Positions 25,101 to 35,062 of a stretch of 64,000 nucleotides of DNA are shown piece after piece. Below the pieces are notes generated by a model. It did not search any database. It saw only the letters and a program-made list of their open reading frames with translations, and was not told where the DNA came from. This stretch comes from Takakia lepidozioides (Eukaryota > Streptophyta > Takakiopsida > Takakiales > Takakiaceae): assembly GCA_030704615.1 (NCBI GenBank), contig CM060732.1, positions 73,265,053 to 73,329,052 of the forward strand, in the 5' to 3' direction. Position 1 is the stretch's first letter. Every line of letters starts with the position of its first letter. Both the position numbers and the translations under genes were made by a program.

Positions 25101-27328
25101 AGTTTTTGGTAACACCATTCAAGAATTGGCCCATCCTGTTTTTCTCTTAGGATTTTTTGCCTAGAATGGAACAAAACAGATTAGGGTTCCCCCTAGGACC
25201 TAATCTAAAGCAGCCAGCCTACATGGTCAGACAAGAGGCTGCCCTATAAAGTAAGAAGCTCTGGCTGCTCTTCTCATGTGGAAAAACAGGCAGGAGCTGA
25301 AGGAGCAGTCATCTCAGAGCTGAAGCAGTGTGGCATCAACTAACATGCTCACTTAGGCTCTTTACTCACTTTAATGACTTCACAAGTCTGCTAGAACTAT
25401 TGAAGGGTGTGAAGAGACAGACAAGAGGATGGCACATTCCGATACTAGAGGTTGGAAATATCTAGCGGGTTCTACTACAGACTCACCTGTCAAAGTTATA
25501 GCCATGAAGTAGTGACTCTGCCAGAATGGTTTTGGTAGAAGTCACAAGGCATCCGAAAAATGCTGCCAAGAATCCCGCCATGTTGAAACTGAGCTCAGTG
25601 ATGGAGGTAAGCATAATACCACCCACCACGGGTAACAGCGAGAGCCAAACCCGCCGATCAAATGTCTTGCCCCAAACCAGCCACTGTAACACCACTGTTT
25701 GCATCCACACCCAGTTAGAAATTGTTGCAATGACAACTTTAAGTGTGCTGAAGCTTCCAGTGCGACCTACAGATGCCATACTTCCAGTATACACTCAAGT
25801 GATCCTTGAGAGCCTTCACAAATCATTGCAAACGAGCTAATTGTGGGATACTATAGTGAGACTGCAGAAACACCAGAAATAAACCTTATAGCAGTATAAG
25901 GCATACTAAACCACAGCATCTAACTGAGCATCGAACTGCAGCTCCAAAAGCTGCTAAATTTTAAGTTCACACCAAAGCATGAACAGATTTGTTGGCAGAC
26001 CTGTATATCTATTGGGCAAATAGTAACGTTCTGGAAAAGTAGACCCTGACATGAGATGCTCTGGAATTGCCTTCCTGTTCAGATCACCGCATCATGCACA
26101 GACTGAGGAGCTTTGCATCATGCAGAAAACTACTTGACAAGAAAGCTGACGAGGAGGCAGGCAAGCGCACCAGTAGTGGCAGGTGTGAAGGACTTGATAG
26201 TTTGCATGAAGGAGACTGGGATATATCGCAGGCTCACATTGCCGAGCACAATATTGATGCAGAACACAAATGACATTGGCAAGATCCGCCTCCAGCGATC
26301 CGTTGGGTTGACTTCAATCAGTGGCTTCAGGTGAAGTATTTTAATAGCTACGTAGGCACCAATTGTTGAACATATGAAGTGCACTGTCGACACTGTGAGG
26401 GGGAATTTGAAGTCCAATTTCTGTCCTCATCCATTCGAACATTCCCACCAGCCTCACTTGGTTAACAATGCAAGCCTTGGCATTTTCCCATGAAAAGCCT
26501 CCCTATATCCAACCTTTTGATTTTCTATAGGTAAGTTTTGAAGGAGCCAAGCACATGCTGCATACAGTCAGGAACACAGGGCTTCATGCCCCACAAAGAT
26601 TAAAGCCAAGCTATATGGTTTATGCAAAGGGCACCAAAGTTCTTAGGCAATCCAGTTATTGATGAGATGTGGGAAATGATGCATTTTCCAACCACCATTT
26701 TGTAGGGATACAGATGTAATAGGCAGTATTTGGGGTTGTGCTGAGGCTAGTCACGTACAACTTTCCCATGTGACAGTGTGTAATAGCAAACATCCTTTAG
26801 CCTTCATTTACCACATTTACATACTCTAATATTCTATTTCACAAATGTGGCTCCTGCAATTTGCCTTTTAGAGCTACAAAACTTGTAGAGAGCAGCCCAC
26901 ATGGATGTGAGGGCTTCAGTGTACCATTACCCCACCTTCCCGTTGCCCAGCTAAACAGTTGGCATTCTCAAACTAAAACACTGACTAAGTTTATGACATG
27001 CTGAAGTGAAGAAACTTGCAGCAAGGGTTCTTTAATCATGCTGGGGCTGCGCATTGATCACCCTTGTATTCAGCTAAAGTGTCTTCCGTGCCAATGCATG
27101 CAGGCAATCACCTTATCATTTGTGCAATAAGAGGCTCCCTCACTTGATGAAGACTGAAGGTATGCATATTGCAATGGGAAAAGCACCAACCTGGAAGATC
27201 CACTTGTTCATAATAATCACAAGCACATTGAAGCCCCACCATTGCAGAACTGACAACACCCCTCGAAGCTGGCTAGATTGGTTCAACGTGCTCCCTTGCT
27301 TGCCCTCAATGTCAATAGTCGAAGTCAT
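16172..27328 (-). CDS. UDP-galactose transporter 1 / GONST5-type nucleotide-sugar transporter
   Basis: A Golgi membrane antiporter of the TPT/NST family that would carry a nucleotide sugar (UDP-galactose in the Arabidopsis relative UDP-GalT1) into the lumen for wall glycan synthesis. Five exons join in phase: 27328-27191, 26420-26171, 25694-25487, 17004-16773 and 16384-16172, giving 346 residues. The sequence follows the family end to end: LQWWGFNVLVIIMNKWIFQ, then DRWRRILPMSFVFCINIVLG, RYIPVSFMQTIKSFTPATT, TSTKTILAESLLHGY, SINTVYYMAPYATMIL, TTAVTFNVAGNMK, SWLIFKNPIS and GCTFYGYVRHKLSQQ, with LLPLVNEE near the end. About ten membrane helices are expected. All junctions have GT-AG ends. The third intron (25486-17005) is 8.5 kb because of nested LINEs; the reading frame is intact, so the gene may still be spliced. 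Substrate is inferred from the relative. Confidence 0.92.
17121..20541 (+). mobile_element. LINE family I, copy 1: 5'-truncated, ORF2 broken by frameshifts
   Basis: Lies in intron 3 of the transporter gene, opposite strand. ORF2 is read in four blocks (17127-17489, 17432-18379, 18303-19859, 19898-20536), so at least three frameshifts have broken it. Visible parts: the end of the AP-type endonuclease with VDYIIMDK and TSDHFLVWTEIK, the reverse transcriptase with EEPGNYRGITLLNAVGK, the FFLDVKKAYDTVW and AQGCSLSPLLF blocks and the catalytic MFADDFA, and a C-terminal zinc knuckle CNCQLCG..RIHFLIHCPG. It starts where copy 2 reads GGTAAGATGTG, so the endonuclease N-terminus is gone. It ends in TTATGAGTACA without a poly-A tail, next to a CT/CA microsatellite. 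Confidence 0.9.
20542..24626 (+). mobile_element. LINE family I, copy 2: longer 5' end, internally deleted and interrupted
   Basis: Follows copy 1 directly in the same orientation. It keeps the 5' part that copy 1 lacks: a leader, a 154-codon open frame ending at 21396 that may be an ORF1 remnant, and the start of the endonuclease, including LGTSNFSGL and the catalytic-type HICAGQETWE. ORF2 then decays through frameshifts. At 22890-23581 a third copy is inserted in reverse. Reverse transcriptase blocks resume (NLYKKGDREEPGSYRGITLL, MFADDFAG), but at about 24560 the sequence jumps from the segment equivalent to 19400 to that of 20485, a deletion of about 1.1 kb joined at a few shared C/T bases. 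It ends in TTATGAGTACA. Confidence 0.85.
22890..23581 (-). mobile_element. LINE family I, copy 3: 3' fragment nested in copy 2
   Basis: A 692-bp, strongly 5'-truncated insertion on the minus strand. It keeps 179 codons of the ORF2 C-terminus (23484-22945), with the zinc knuckle CNCPLCG..HIHFLIHCPG, and the 3' end TTATGAGTACA. It is bounded by a perfect 16-bp target duplication, GGACACACTTAGAGAA, at 22874-22889 and 23582-23597. Removing it restores continuity of copy 2. This gives the 3' terminus of the family exactly. Confidence 0.93.
24666..25172. repeat. Pair of short diverged direct repeats in the transporter intron
   Basis: The words GGTAACACCA, TCAAGAA and TGCCTAGAA..GAACA occur in the same order at 24666-24712 and at 25108-25172, about 440 bp apart. 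They may bracket an old insertion or be a local duplication. Nothing else was recognised between LINE copy 2 and exon 3. Confidence 0.35.
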
Positions 27329-29578
27329 GGTTTGCTTTATGTGTTATACACCTGTTCGCCATGCATCCAAGCACATTTGACTGTCCATGTCCTTGTAAGC
27401 TCCCAACTGTTGCTCCAGTCTCAGGTTGAAAGCTGCTTCCAGCCAATCATTTCATGTACAATTTCCAAAGAACTGAGTACCAGATCTATAGCAGAAAAGT
27501 TTCTGGTTATCAAAAATGATGATGTTCAACGACAACTAGTCAGAGGGGATGTAGAGTTAGATGCTTCAAACCCTGCTCATCTCTATGCGTGTTATGCATA
27601 CTGAATTGCGGACAAAATCTGCAGATTAGCAAAGGTTGGCAGAGAACGGAAGAAAAATTAGCGACAGGAACACAGAGAACAAGAGAAGGATGGTGACAAT
27701 GGAGATTATTAACTGAACATGCAACCATCGCAAGGGCGCATGGAGGCCTCTCTCATTCCGGGGTAGACCTTCAGGAGAAAAGGAAGAACTATCTCTTCTC
27801 ATGATTGATTGTTACCCAATTTCTGCCTTCAACTACAAAACCCATTTGTCTTAGGTTCTTCCGATACATATGAGACACATCTGAAGTGAAGTGCAACAAT
27901 CTTCTACAGAAGGATGAAGAGGACGTGCGGAACGTATAGGAAATGCAGTACCTTTGAGGGATATCCTGCACATGCAGATACACATCCAATCCTACCGTTG
28001 ACTTATCACTGCTTTTTGTTGAGTTCGAACTTCTCAGCATGCAAGCATTCTGGGACAGCCCATCTTTCAACTTTCTGCTGTTGAAGCGGGACAAGAAAGA
28101 CAGACAAACTGGCTGCGTATAGAGTCTGCAGGTGAAAGAAACAACTTGCTCACGCCATCCTGCAACCTTTCCAGAGACAGCAAACCCAAAACTCTCCAAA
28201 CAAAATCACAAGCTGTGAGGTCTTGTATGACCCTGTCAGATCCAAGAAGTTCGTGCAGCAACATGCACTGACGAGGGTTCCCAGAGCCAGCGATGAAGTT
28301 ACGATCGCTGCTCTCATTGGCTGTCCCAGTCTTACAAAAGCTCAATGTCTCCGGCATCATCTGATTGCTGCAGGAATACAGGTACCGGTCCAGCTACACT
28401 TGCCTTGCTAACTTACTCTACCGACCCGTGCAGGTGCCACCTGCCCACACAAGCACAGGTATGCCTGCTGTCTGTGGGGAAATGCTTTGCTATTTTGGTG
28501 GGGCATCTCTGTTGGGTATTCTCTACAGAGTATACATCCCACCATCGCCACCATCATCGCCCTCACATATGGTACTAAGTCCTCTTTAACGTTCTGGTGT
28601 TTCTTCAACCAAAAAATTTCTGCACAACTTTACACTGGTGACTGGCATAATAGATGGGAGAGAACATTTTCCTACTAACTCTCACTACACTACACTAACA
28701 CACAGACTAATATGAGAGTCTCTTATGTTAGTTCTAGAATGTTATGGACAGACTGCCTGCCACCCTACATGGTATAAAAAGGGTAAGGATTGTTTTTTTT
28801 TGGGGATATTTTGTGCTCAGTTTAATTCTCTTGCGGTGCGGATCCAGAGTTTTTACTTTCCTTTTTTTGAAAAAATGAATAGGGGTGGGTTTGCAAGGTA
28901 AGTTATTTTTTCTTTGCATGAATTTGAGTAGCGGGACTCCATTCTCTTTCTTTGAAAAAAATAGGGGATAGATGCCCTCAGAGAATTCTATGGACTTTCA
29001 AAGAAGTGTTTGTAAGAATGTCGGACAGTCTTGGTGTGTTATTTGGTAGTACATTTGATATTATTTGGTATCAGAGGAAAACCGCAATTAACTTAGTTAC
29101 TAACGACATCTTTGTTCGTCTCATATATCTGTCAAGGTCATGCTCTTGGAGCTTCTTCTGCAAAATTTGTTTCATATTCCGCCATTGGTGCTATTTGTTT
29201 GTACAATAATTGTATATTTGGGAAAATATGTACAAATTTCATATTTGAAAGTGTGGTGATACGGAATTTGTAAAGCACTACTCAAAAATCCCATTCAAGT
29301 AGTAAATATAGTGACTTCCTATGCCGCAGGCTTTACCCCTAGGTAGTTCTTCCAGCATTTCAACCGTCCATTGGCTTGGAAGGCATCTGTGAATTCGATA
29401 TGTTAACCACTTCAACCTGAGAAGTACTTTACCCCACTACAAATTCGAACAATTATTTTGACAATTATTTTTATTCCAATTTTTTTGGATAATTTTTTCA
29501 TGAAATTATACTACAACTTCAATGACATATGAGAGCAACATTCCTACTACATTAGAGATTCCACTTCCTTTATAGTGT
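27329..29578. other. Upstream region of the transporter gene, then AT-rich intergenic DNA
   Basis: The first part should contain the promoter and leader of the transporter gene. Open frames at 27540-28610 on both strands overlap and have no family resemblance. From about 28730 the sequence becomes AT-rich with long T and A runs. I see no gene. Confidence 0.45.
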
Positions 29579-29730
29579 TAGCTATGAGTATGGATATGTA
29601 GTTTTTTGAGAGCATGCTAGAACGGCAAATGGAATAACTCGCAGAGGACGGCATCTACTCACAAAATAAGCATCCAATCACACTCATATCCAACATTGTA
29701 CACCTCAATTGAAATTGCAACATAAGAGCA
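29579..29730 (+). repeat. Dispersed repeat, copy without piggyBac
   Basis: Shares GGATATGTAGTTTTTT, GATGGCATC-type words and the closing TACACCTCAATT with 31690-31872. This copy continues past CCTCAATT with GAAATTGCAAC, whereas the other copy is interrupted there by the piggyBac element. Confidence 0.6.
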
Positions 29731-30146
29731 CAATTTGCCCCCTAAATCTTGCGTCCAAAACCATTTGTAATGGAAGACCATTCTTACATGGGAACGCAAG
29801 AATGGGCCTTTGGAGTCGAGTTGTGGTCTTTCTGGACATGGCAAGCAACCCACACTTGCGAACTTAAATCCATAGAATTTAAATAGTACTCTCCATTCAC
29901 CGCTACTGTCAAATCTCCATTTGAGAGTACTAATTTGTCATCCCCAAATGACTGCATCTCCTACTGAGAAAATGGGTCGATTCAATTTATAGGCTCCCCA
30001 AAAGTATCCATCATTGCCTAATCCTGCAATAAAGGATTCTACAAGAATTTAAAGAGAAAATAGCTAATCAATAGCCAATCGGAAGAAAACAATCTCAAGA
30101 GTTGTTTGAGGTGTTTTACCTCTATGGATTCTTTGACGGAATCAGC

Positions 30147-30296
30147 ATCACTATGAACAATATGTTCCTGGTTGACAATACTTGAAGCCCTCGTCATGCT
30201 TTCTCTTGGAACTGGTGTAATATCACTACGAACAGTATGTTCATGATTGACAATACTTGAAGCCCTCGTCATGCTTTCTTCTGGAACTGGTGTAAC
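30147..30296 (-). repeat. 75-bp tandem duplication in an open frame
   Basis: Two adjacent units of exactly 75 bp (30147-30221 and 30222-30296) differ at a handful of positions. On the minus strand both lie in one open frame (about 107 codons, 30362-30039) and each encodes a 25-residue unit containing ESMTRASSIVN. The differences keep the frame open. There is no ATG at the start of the frame, so this may be an exon or a fragment of a larger repeat; no function can be given. Confidence 0.6.
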
Positions 30297-30374
30297 AAGT
30301 AGTATATGAGAATTTGTACATACACCAGACTCATAAGAGAATACTTGAAAATGAAATGTCAATTAAATAGAAAC

Positions 30375-30700
30375 TAGACTCACTTTGTCGCGCACCTCAC
30401 TTTGGTAAGCTCCCATTCAAGTCATAGTTACTCGCTTTGATGCGCGCGCCTAACTCCTAAACTGGTCGCCGGGCCAACTCAGAGCTTTGGCTGCTCACCG
30501 GGGCATAACGGTCCCCCTCAAACTCCTACTCGACCCTCGACCTGTTGGGCTCAGTGGAAATTCCCTTTGGTAGATGGTAGTCCGGAACAGCTCCCCACAC
30601 CTTGGTCGCTTTCCGGCTCGCACGCTTATTCACTAGTTCTTGGTCACCAACGGGCTTGCACCGTTCTCGGGGTTACTACTCCCTATATATACTTCTGTAG
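30375..30700 (-). mobile_element. LTR-like retroelement fragment, copy 1
   Basis: Reversed, this segment aligns with 46415-46715: both carry GTGCAAGCCC, GCGACCAAG, GTGTGGG, GGAATTTCCA, AGCTCTGAGTTGG and GAGTAACT in the same order. On the minus strand a TATATATAG box (30684-30692) lies about 35 bp ahead of the shared part, as expected of an LTR promoter. The other copy is followed by a primer-binding-site-like sequence. No coding part of an LTR retrotransposon was recognised next to it. Confidence 0.5.
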
Positions 30701-31639
30701 GTATCCGCGGGGGTTCCACAAGTAGCCAAGTCCAAATCTGGTGCACCACCACTTAGACCCTCGATCGTCCCAATGGTGAGTCGCGGTGAGTCTTGGCCCA
30801 CCCACCACGGCCCCAATGGACCGTGGTGAGTCCCAAGACTCCCCACGACTCCCACCACAAGGCCTCAGCCTCATGGTGAGTCCTATGTCAACCCCACTAC
30901 AACTCCCTACGCTACCACCACCCCTCGTGGAGCCCCCACCACCGCCACCCGGTTTGCGGGGTTCTACCTAGTGAGCGTCACCGCCTCCTTGAGTGCCTTC
31001 GGCACTCGAGGGTGCTTCAACCCCCTTTCCTATTTGCTGCCACTGCCCCCACCACAGGGGCAGCCTCTCTTGTGTCCCGACCCCCCGCCCTCAAGGCAAT
31101 GGGCCGTGACACACTTGCTTCATTGAAAAGAAGAACGTGTAAGGAATTATACCTTCGGGCCAACATAAATCTGTTGCTCAGACGACATCTGCTTGAGCTT
31201 GGGAAGTGTGACTCAGTAGTGACTTCTTCAACTCAATGAAGTTTGCTGATGCCAATGTAACATGCACATTCAACAAAAGATTATCAAGCTGTATGTCAGT
31301 TGAAAGATTGAACGACCAAAAGATCATGCAGAGCTGCGGTGGTTGCAGAGACATTATCAATTGAACTTTGCCCATATTTGTGTGTGTGAGAGATACGATC
31401 ATCTGGCCGAATTCGTACTAGCTAAAAATCCTCCAACCAAGGGTCCGTTAGCTGAGTGGTGACCTCAACTTGGACGACCGAGGAATTGTGGTATAGGACA
31501 TGACTCTAGTGTTGTCGAAATACAAATGCTATATACCAAGAGATATATGGTCGTGGGTACCCACAAGGAAGAAAGAAAATGTCATTACAAATGAGTTAAT
31601 CCTGCAAGCTAGTAGCTGAATACAACAAACATACTAGTC
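30701..31639. other. Intergenic, GC-rich then unremarkable
   Basis: The first 300 bp are rich in proline-type CCACCA words and several GGTGAGTC repeats (30775-30880), and may be internal sequence of the neighbouring LTR-like element. The rest contains nothing I recognise. Confidence 0.4.
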
Positions 31640-31872
31640 ATCATGCCCTGCATCTCCACCAAATATCATGCTGCCCCACTAGAAATTTGGCCACACTTCT
31701 CTATTATGTTAGGATATGTAGTTTTTTTAGAATATGCTAGATAGTCAGAGTGGATCACTTGTAGATGATGGCATCCACTCATATAATCTCATGGACCAAC
31801 TCATATCCATTTATCTACCACACTAATATTGAAGTATCCAATGAAACTCACATCCACCACCGTACACCTCAA
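31640..31872 (+). repeat. Dispersed repeat, copy interrupted by piggyBac
   Basis: A second copy of the repeat at 29579-29730, with the shared end CACCTCAATT. The piggyBac element starts at the TTAA overlapping this end, so the repeat predates the insertion. Confidence 0.6.
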
Positions 31873-31891
31873 TTAACCCCTAATGGACGAG

Positions 31892-31910
31892 GCGACCCGT
31901 TTCGGGTCGC
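31892..31910. repeat. Subterminal hairpin of the piggyBac left end
   Basis: Eight complementary bases on each side of a TTT loop, starting one base after the 15-bp terminal repeat. In the insect piggyBac a short internal inverted repeat near each end binds transposase; by position this could do the same. No equally clear partner was found near the right end. Confidence 0.55.
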
Positions 31911-32721
31911 ATCAGGGTGGCTACAGAATTCATCCACGATGTAACTTCGTCGGATGACATCGGATGAAAACAATTTCTGAACGAAAGTTGTGCGCCTTGA
32001 TGTCATGCACCCGCCTGTTTTTATGGCACCCTAAAATAATAAAATCCCTGCTGTCAGTGATTTTTTTTAGTGTGCAGGGGTGCCCAAATTTGGGTGGTTC
32101 AGGGCCTCCAGCACCTTTGACCTAGTGATGTGGCAGGCTAAAGGGGTGAGGGGGCGATCAAAAGCCGACGACGGGTTTAGGCATGGGGTTGCATGTCCGC
32201 CCGTGCGGACACACCCAAGCACCTGAAATAATGATGATGACGGGCCCGGCAGGTGGCGGGAGCGGCTGGGTATCTTCTCGGGCACAGAGTCTCCAGCCTT
32301 CCTTGCACCTTGCTTACGGGCAATTTCTCTCGATTGTCGCTGCTTTATGTTTTTGCTGCGCTTGTTTTTGCTATCGTCGCATGCAGCTGATTTGCAAGGG
32401 GGGGGGGGGTTCTACGCGTGCTCATTATGAGCGCAGCTCGAGCTGCACATCCACATACTTTCCATGCAGGAAACCAGCGGGAGTCGTTCCGTTTTGCGAG
32501 ATATGGCCTTGGAACTTGATCTTCCTGTTTCTTATGCATTGACGATGTTGTTAGGGTTCAATTTGGAGGCGTTGCTGCTTGTACTACCTGCCGTCACAGA
32601 TGCTAATGCGCGCTGCTTTTGTGTGTGTTCATGTGTGCTGCATTTCTGTATCTTCATCTCGCATGTTTTCTACATAGGCTTGCATTCATTGGGGTGAGTT
32701 GGGGTAATCTGTGTGGGGGTT

Positions 32722-33177
32722 ATGGAATGGATGGCACCTAAACGCAAAGCCTTGGATGCAGGTGAGCCACCACCACCTCCACTCGAGCTTGCAGGTGCAA
32801 CAGAGATTATAAGGGATTGGGCTGTGAGGGAGCAGCATTGCACTGAGGAGCAGTGCAAGGTAATCTTAGGTTGCATGTGTCAAGAGTTCTTGTGTAGTTT
32901 GCCTCCACCGCCACTTGCGAATCGGTGGCCTCGTCACCCACGTCCTTACAATTTCCGCTTCTTGTTTAGGCGTCAAGTCGCTCTTGTTCTTGGTTGGAGA
33001 GAGAGACGAGAGGAAAGAGACAAAGAGGGTTTTAGTGATGCCGTGAATTTGGTTCCGAGAGAAGATATCCGGCCCGATGCCGACAGTCAAGCGTCTGAAG
33101 GACATGGCTCGTGCAAAGAGAAGTATTCCTGTAAGTGTGATGGCCCCTCCCAAAGGGGTAGTGAGGAGAAAAAGTAA
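32722..33177 (+). CDS. Possible accessory ORF or 5' exon of the piggyBac transposase
   Basis: A 152-codon open frame lies upstream of the transposase and overlaps its first 34 codons in another frame. It begins MEWMAPKRKALDAG, has a poly-proline run and ends in a charged stretch. It is either a real second protein of the element, or contains the first exon of a longer transposase joined by an intron (for example from the GTAATC at about 32860), or is chance. No known domain was recognised. Confidence 0.3.
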   Translation: MEWMAPKRKALDAGEPPPPPLELAGATEIIRDWAVREQHCTEEQCKVILGCMCQEFLCSLPPPPLANRWPRHPRPYNFRFLFRRQVALVLGWRERREERDKEGFSDAVNLVPREDIRPDADSQASEGHGSCKEKYSCKCDGPSQRGSEEKK

Positions 33178-35062
33178 TGTCCATGGAGAGAATGCTGGAA
33201 TTGGGAGATTGTGTGCAAGTCCTGCCTTTTCCATTGACTGTCAAGGTGGAATTTTGAGTCAGGCGCCGGTGATTCCCCTCATGGGATTGACGAGACCTAC
33301 TTTGGGTGAGTTGCATCCCAACACGGGTGCGTTATTGAATGTGGGTGCTTCTTCTTCGGCTCCTGTATACCAGCACGATGGGGCCCATTCAGCTTTTGAT
33401 GATTTGTTGGGGGACAATGATGGGTACGTGGGAGACTCTGCAGATGAGGCCGATTGGGATGTTGAGAATCTTCAAATGGAGAGTGATGGTGGTGATGAAC
33501 CTAACCTGGATTTTCTCAACTTGTTCAAGCCTTGTACCTGGGAAAAAGGAGTGGGCATCGATTTTGTAAGCGACAGAGATGCTTTTAGTGGCCCCGACCC
33601 TGGGCCTTGTCTCCTTGACATGAAGGGTTTCACTCATATTTGGTTTTTTCACCTGTTTTGGAGGCAATCTGTACTCGAGCGGATTTGCAAAGAGTCCAAC
33701 CGCTATGCATGTGAAGCGTTGGGTACAGGGACTCGTGGAGGGCCTCGTTGGAAGGAACTGCAGGTTCCTGAACTGCGGGCTTGGATTGGTGTGTGTCTGT
33801 TTATGGGCATGAAGAAGCTGCCCCATACTCGTTGTTACTGGCAACACTCTGAGGTGTTCTTCTCTTGCCCTGTCATCCACAAAGTAATGACCCGAGACAG
33901 GTGGGAGGCCATACTTAGATGCCTGCACCTTGTCGACAATTCCACTCTGGTCTCTGATCGCTCAAGTCCCAATTTTGACAAGTTGGGAAAGTTTAGATGG
34001 GTTTGCGATGAAGTAGTTGCTAGATGCAAATCGTTGTGGAATCTGCACAAGATGTTGACGGTGGACGAGCTTATGATCCGTTACAAGGGGAAATATTGTT
34101 CGATTAGGATGTACATGCCAAAGAAGCCATGCAAGTGGGGCATAAAAGCTTGGGCGTTGGCTGATTCAGAAACGCATTATGTGTACGATTTCTCTTTCTA
34201 CTATGGGAAGAATGAAAAGGGCCCTGAGGGTGACAGGCCAAAAAGTGGCAAAGGTGAGGGTTATGATGTTGTCACCAGGTTTGCTGCGGGATTGCATGGT
34301 TTGGGGCATGTAATTGTCACTGACAATCACTTCACCTCGGTGCAGCTTCTCTATGACTTGGCCCAAGTTGGCACTTGGGCCACTGGCACAGTCAGATTAA
34401 ACAGGAGAGGCCTTCCTCCCTCTTTGATTAGGATGAAAAAATCTAGGACTGCCAAGCAAGGCCAGTCACGGTACAACATGCATGCTTCTAAGCAACTTGC
34501 TGCAATCTTGTGGTGGGACAAGAAAGGGGTATTTCTATTGTCTTCTGCAGCTAGGCCAGCATGTAGGTCTTCTTCTCCTATGTCTGTAAGACGATTCGTG
34601 GGACACCAGAGAGTATCAGTGCCATCTGTTCCTGCACATGTGCAGTATCAAACATTTATGCGAGGAGTAGATGTGCAAGACCAGCTTCGAGGTGCGTACA
34701 GCTTGCAGCTACACACAAAGAAGTGGTGGCATCGTGGATTCTTCTTCCTTATGGACACAACAATGGTGAATGCATATATTTTGCATTCAGCCCATGTCAC
34801 CAAGATGGGCCGGCGGGCCATGAGCCATTTGGAGTTCAATTTGGCGCTGGCTTATGCATTGACAGCAGTGACCTGCACAGACAATATGGAGGGCATTGGC
34901 GATGGGTCTTGCACATTTGTGCATCAATGCCTTCACACAACGCAGAGGCGGTTGTGTGGTGTTTGTCATGTGCGCACTCATTACTACTGCCCTGGATGTG
35001 AGGGCAAACACTTGTGCATTGGTGTGTGCTGGAATGAGGCACATCGCCATGGATCGAGGTGA
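33077..35062 (+). CDS. piggyBac-type transposase, DDE_Tnp_1_7 family
   Basis: A 661-residue cut-and-paste transposase with no stop or frameshift. An acidic N-terminal part (residues 100-150) is followed by the dimerisation/insertion region with the MKGFTHIWFFHLFW and LRAWIGVCLFMGMKKLPHTR blocks. The catalytic core shows the three aspartates of the family in their usual contexts: D330 in TVDELMIRYKGK, D416 in VTDNHFTS and D532 in RGVDVQDQLRGAYS. MPKKPCKWGIKAWALADS and GTVRLNRRGLP are further family blocks. The C-terminus (about 624-661) is a cysteine/histidine cluster, C-X2-C..YYCPGC..CIGVCW..H, equivalent to the DNA-binding cysteine-rich domain of piggyBac. The terminal aspartate triad and cysteine domain are both present, so activity is plausible. 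ATG 33077 is the first in frame; an upstream exon is possible. Confidence 0.95.
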   Translation: MPTVKRLKDMARAKRSIPVSVMAPPKGVVRRKSNVHGENAGIGRLCASPAFSIDCQGGILSQAPVIPLMGLTRPTLGELHPNTGALLNVGASSSAPVYQHDGAHSAFDDLLGDNDGYVGDSADEADWDVENLQMESDGGDEPNLDFLNLFKPCTWEKGVGIDFVSDRDAFSGPDPGPCLLDMKGFTHIWFFHLFWRQSVLERICKESNRYACEALGTGTRGGPRWKELQVPELRAWIGVCLFMGMKKLPHTRCYWQHSEVFFSCPVIHKVMTRDRWEAILRCLHLVDNSTLVSDRSSPNFDKLGKFRWVCDEVVARCKSLWNLHKMLTVDELMIRYKGKYCSIRMYMPKKPCKWGIKAWALADSETHYVYDFSFYYGKNEKGPEGDRPKSGKGEGYDVVTRFAAGLHGLGHVIVTDNHFTSVQLLYDLAQVGTWATGTVRLNRRGLPPSLIRMKKSRTAKQGQSRYNMHASKQLAAILWWDKKGVFLLSSAARPACRSSSPMSVRRFVGHQRVSVPSVPAHVQYQTFMRGVDVQDQLRGAYSLQLHTKKWWHRGFFFLMDTTMVNAYILHSAHVTKMGRRAMSHLEFNLALAYALTAVTCTDNMEGIGDGSCTFVHQCLHTTQRRLCGVCHVRTHYYCPGCEGKHLCIGVCWNEAHRHGSR

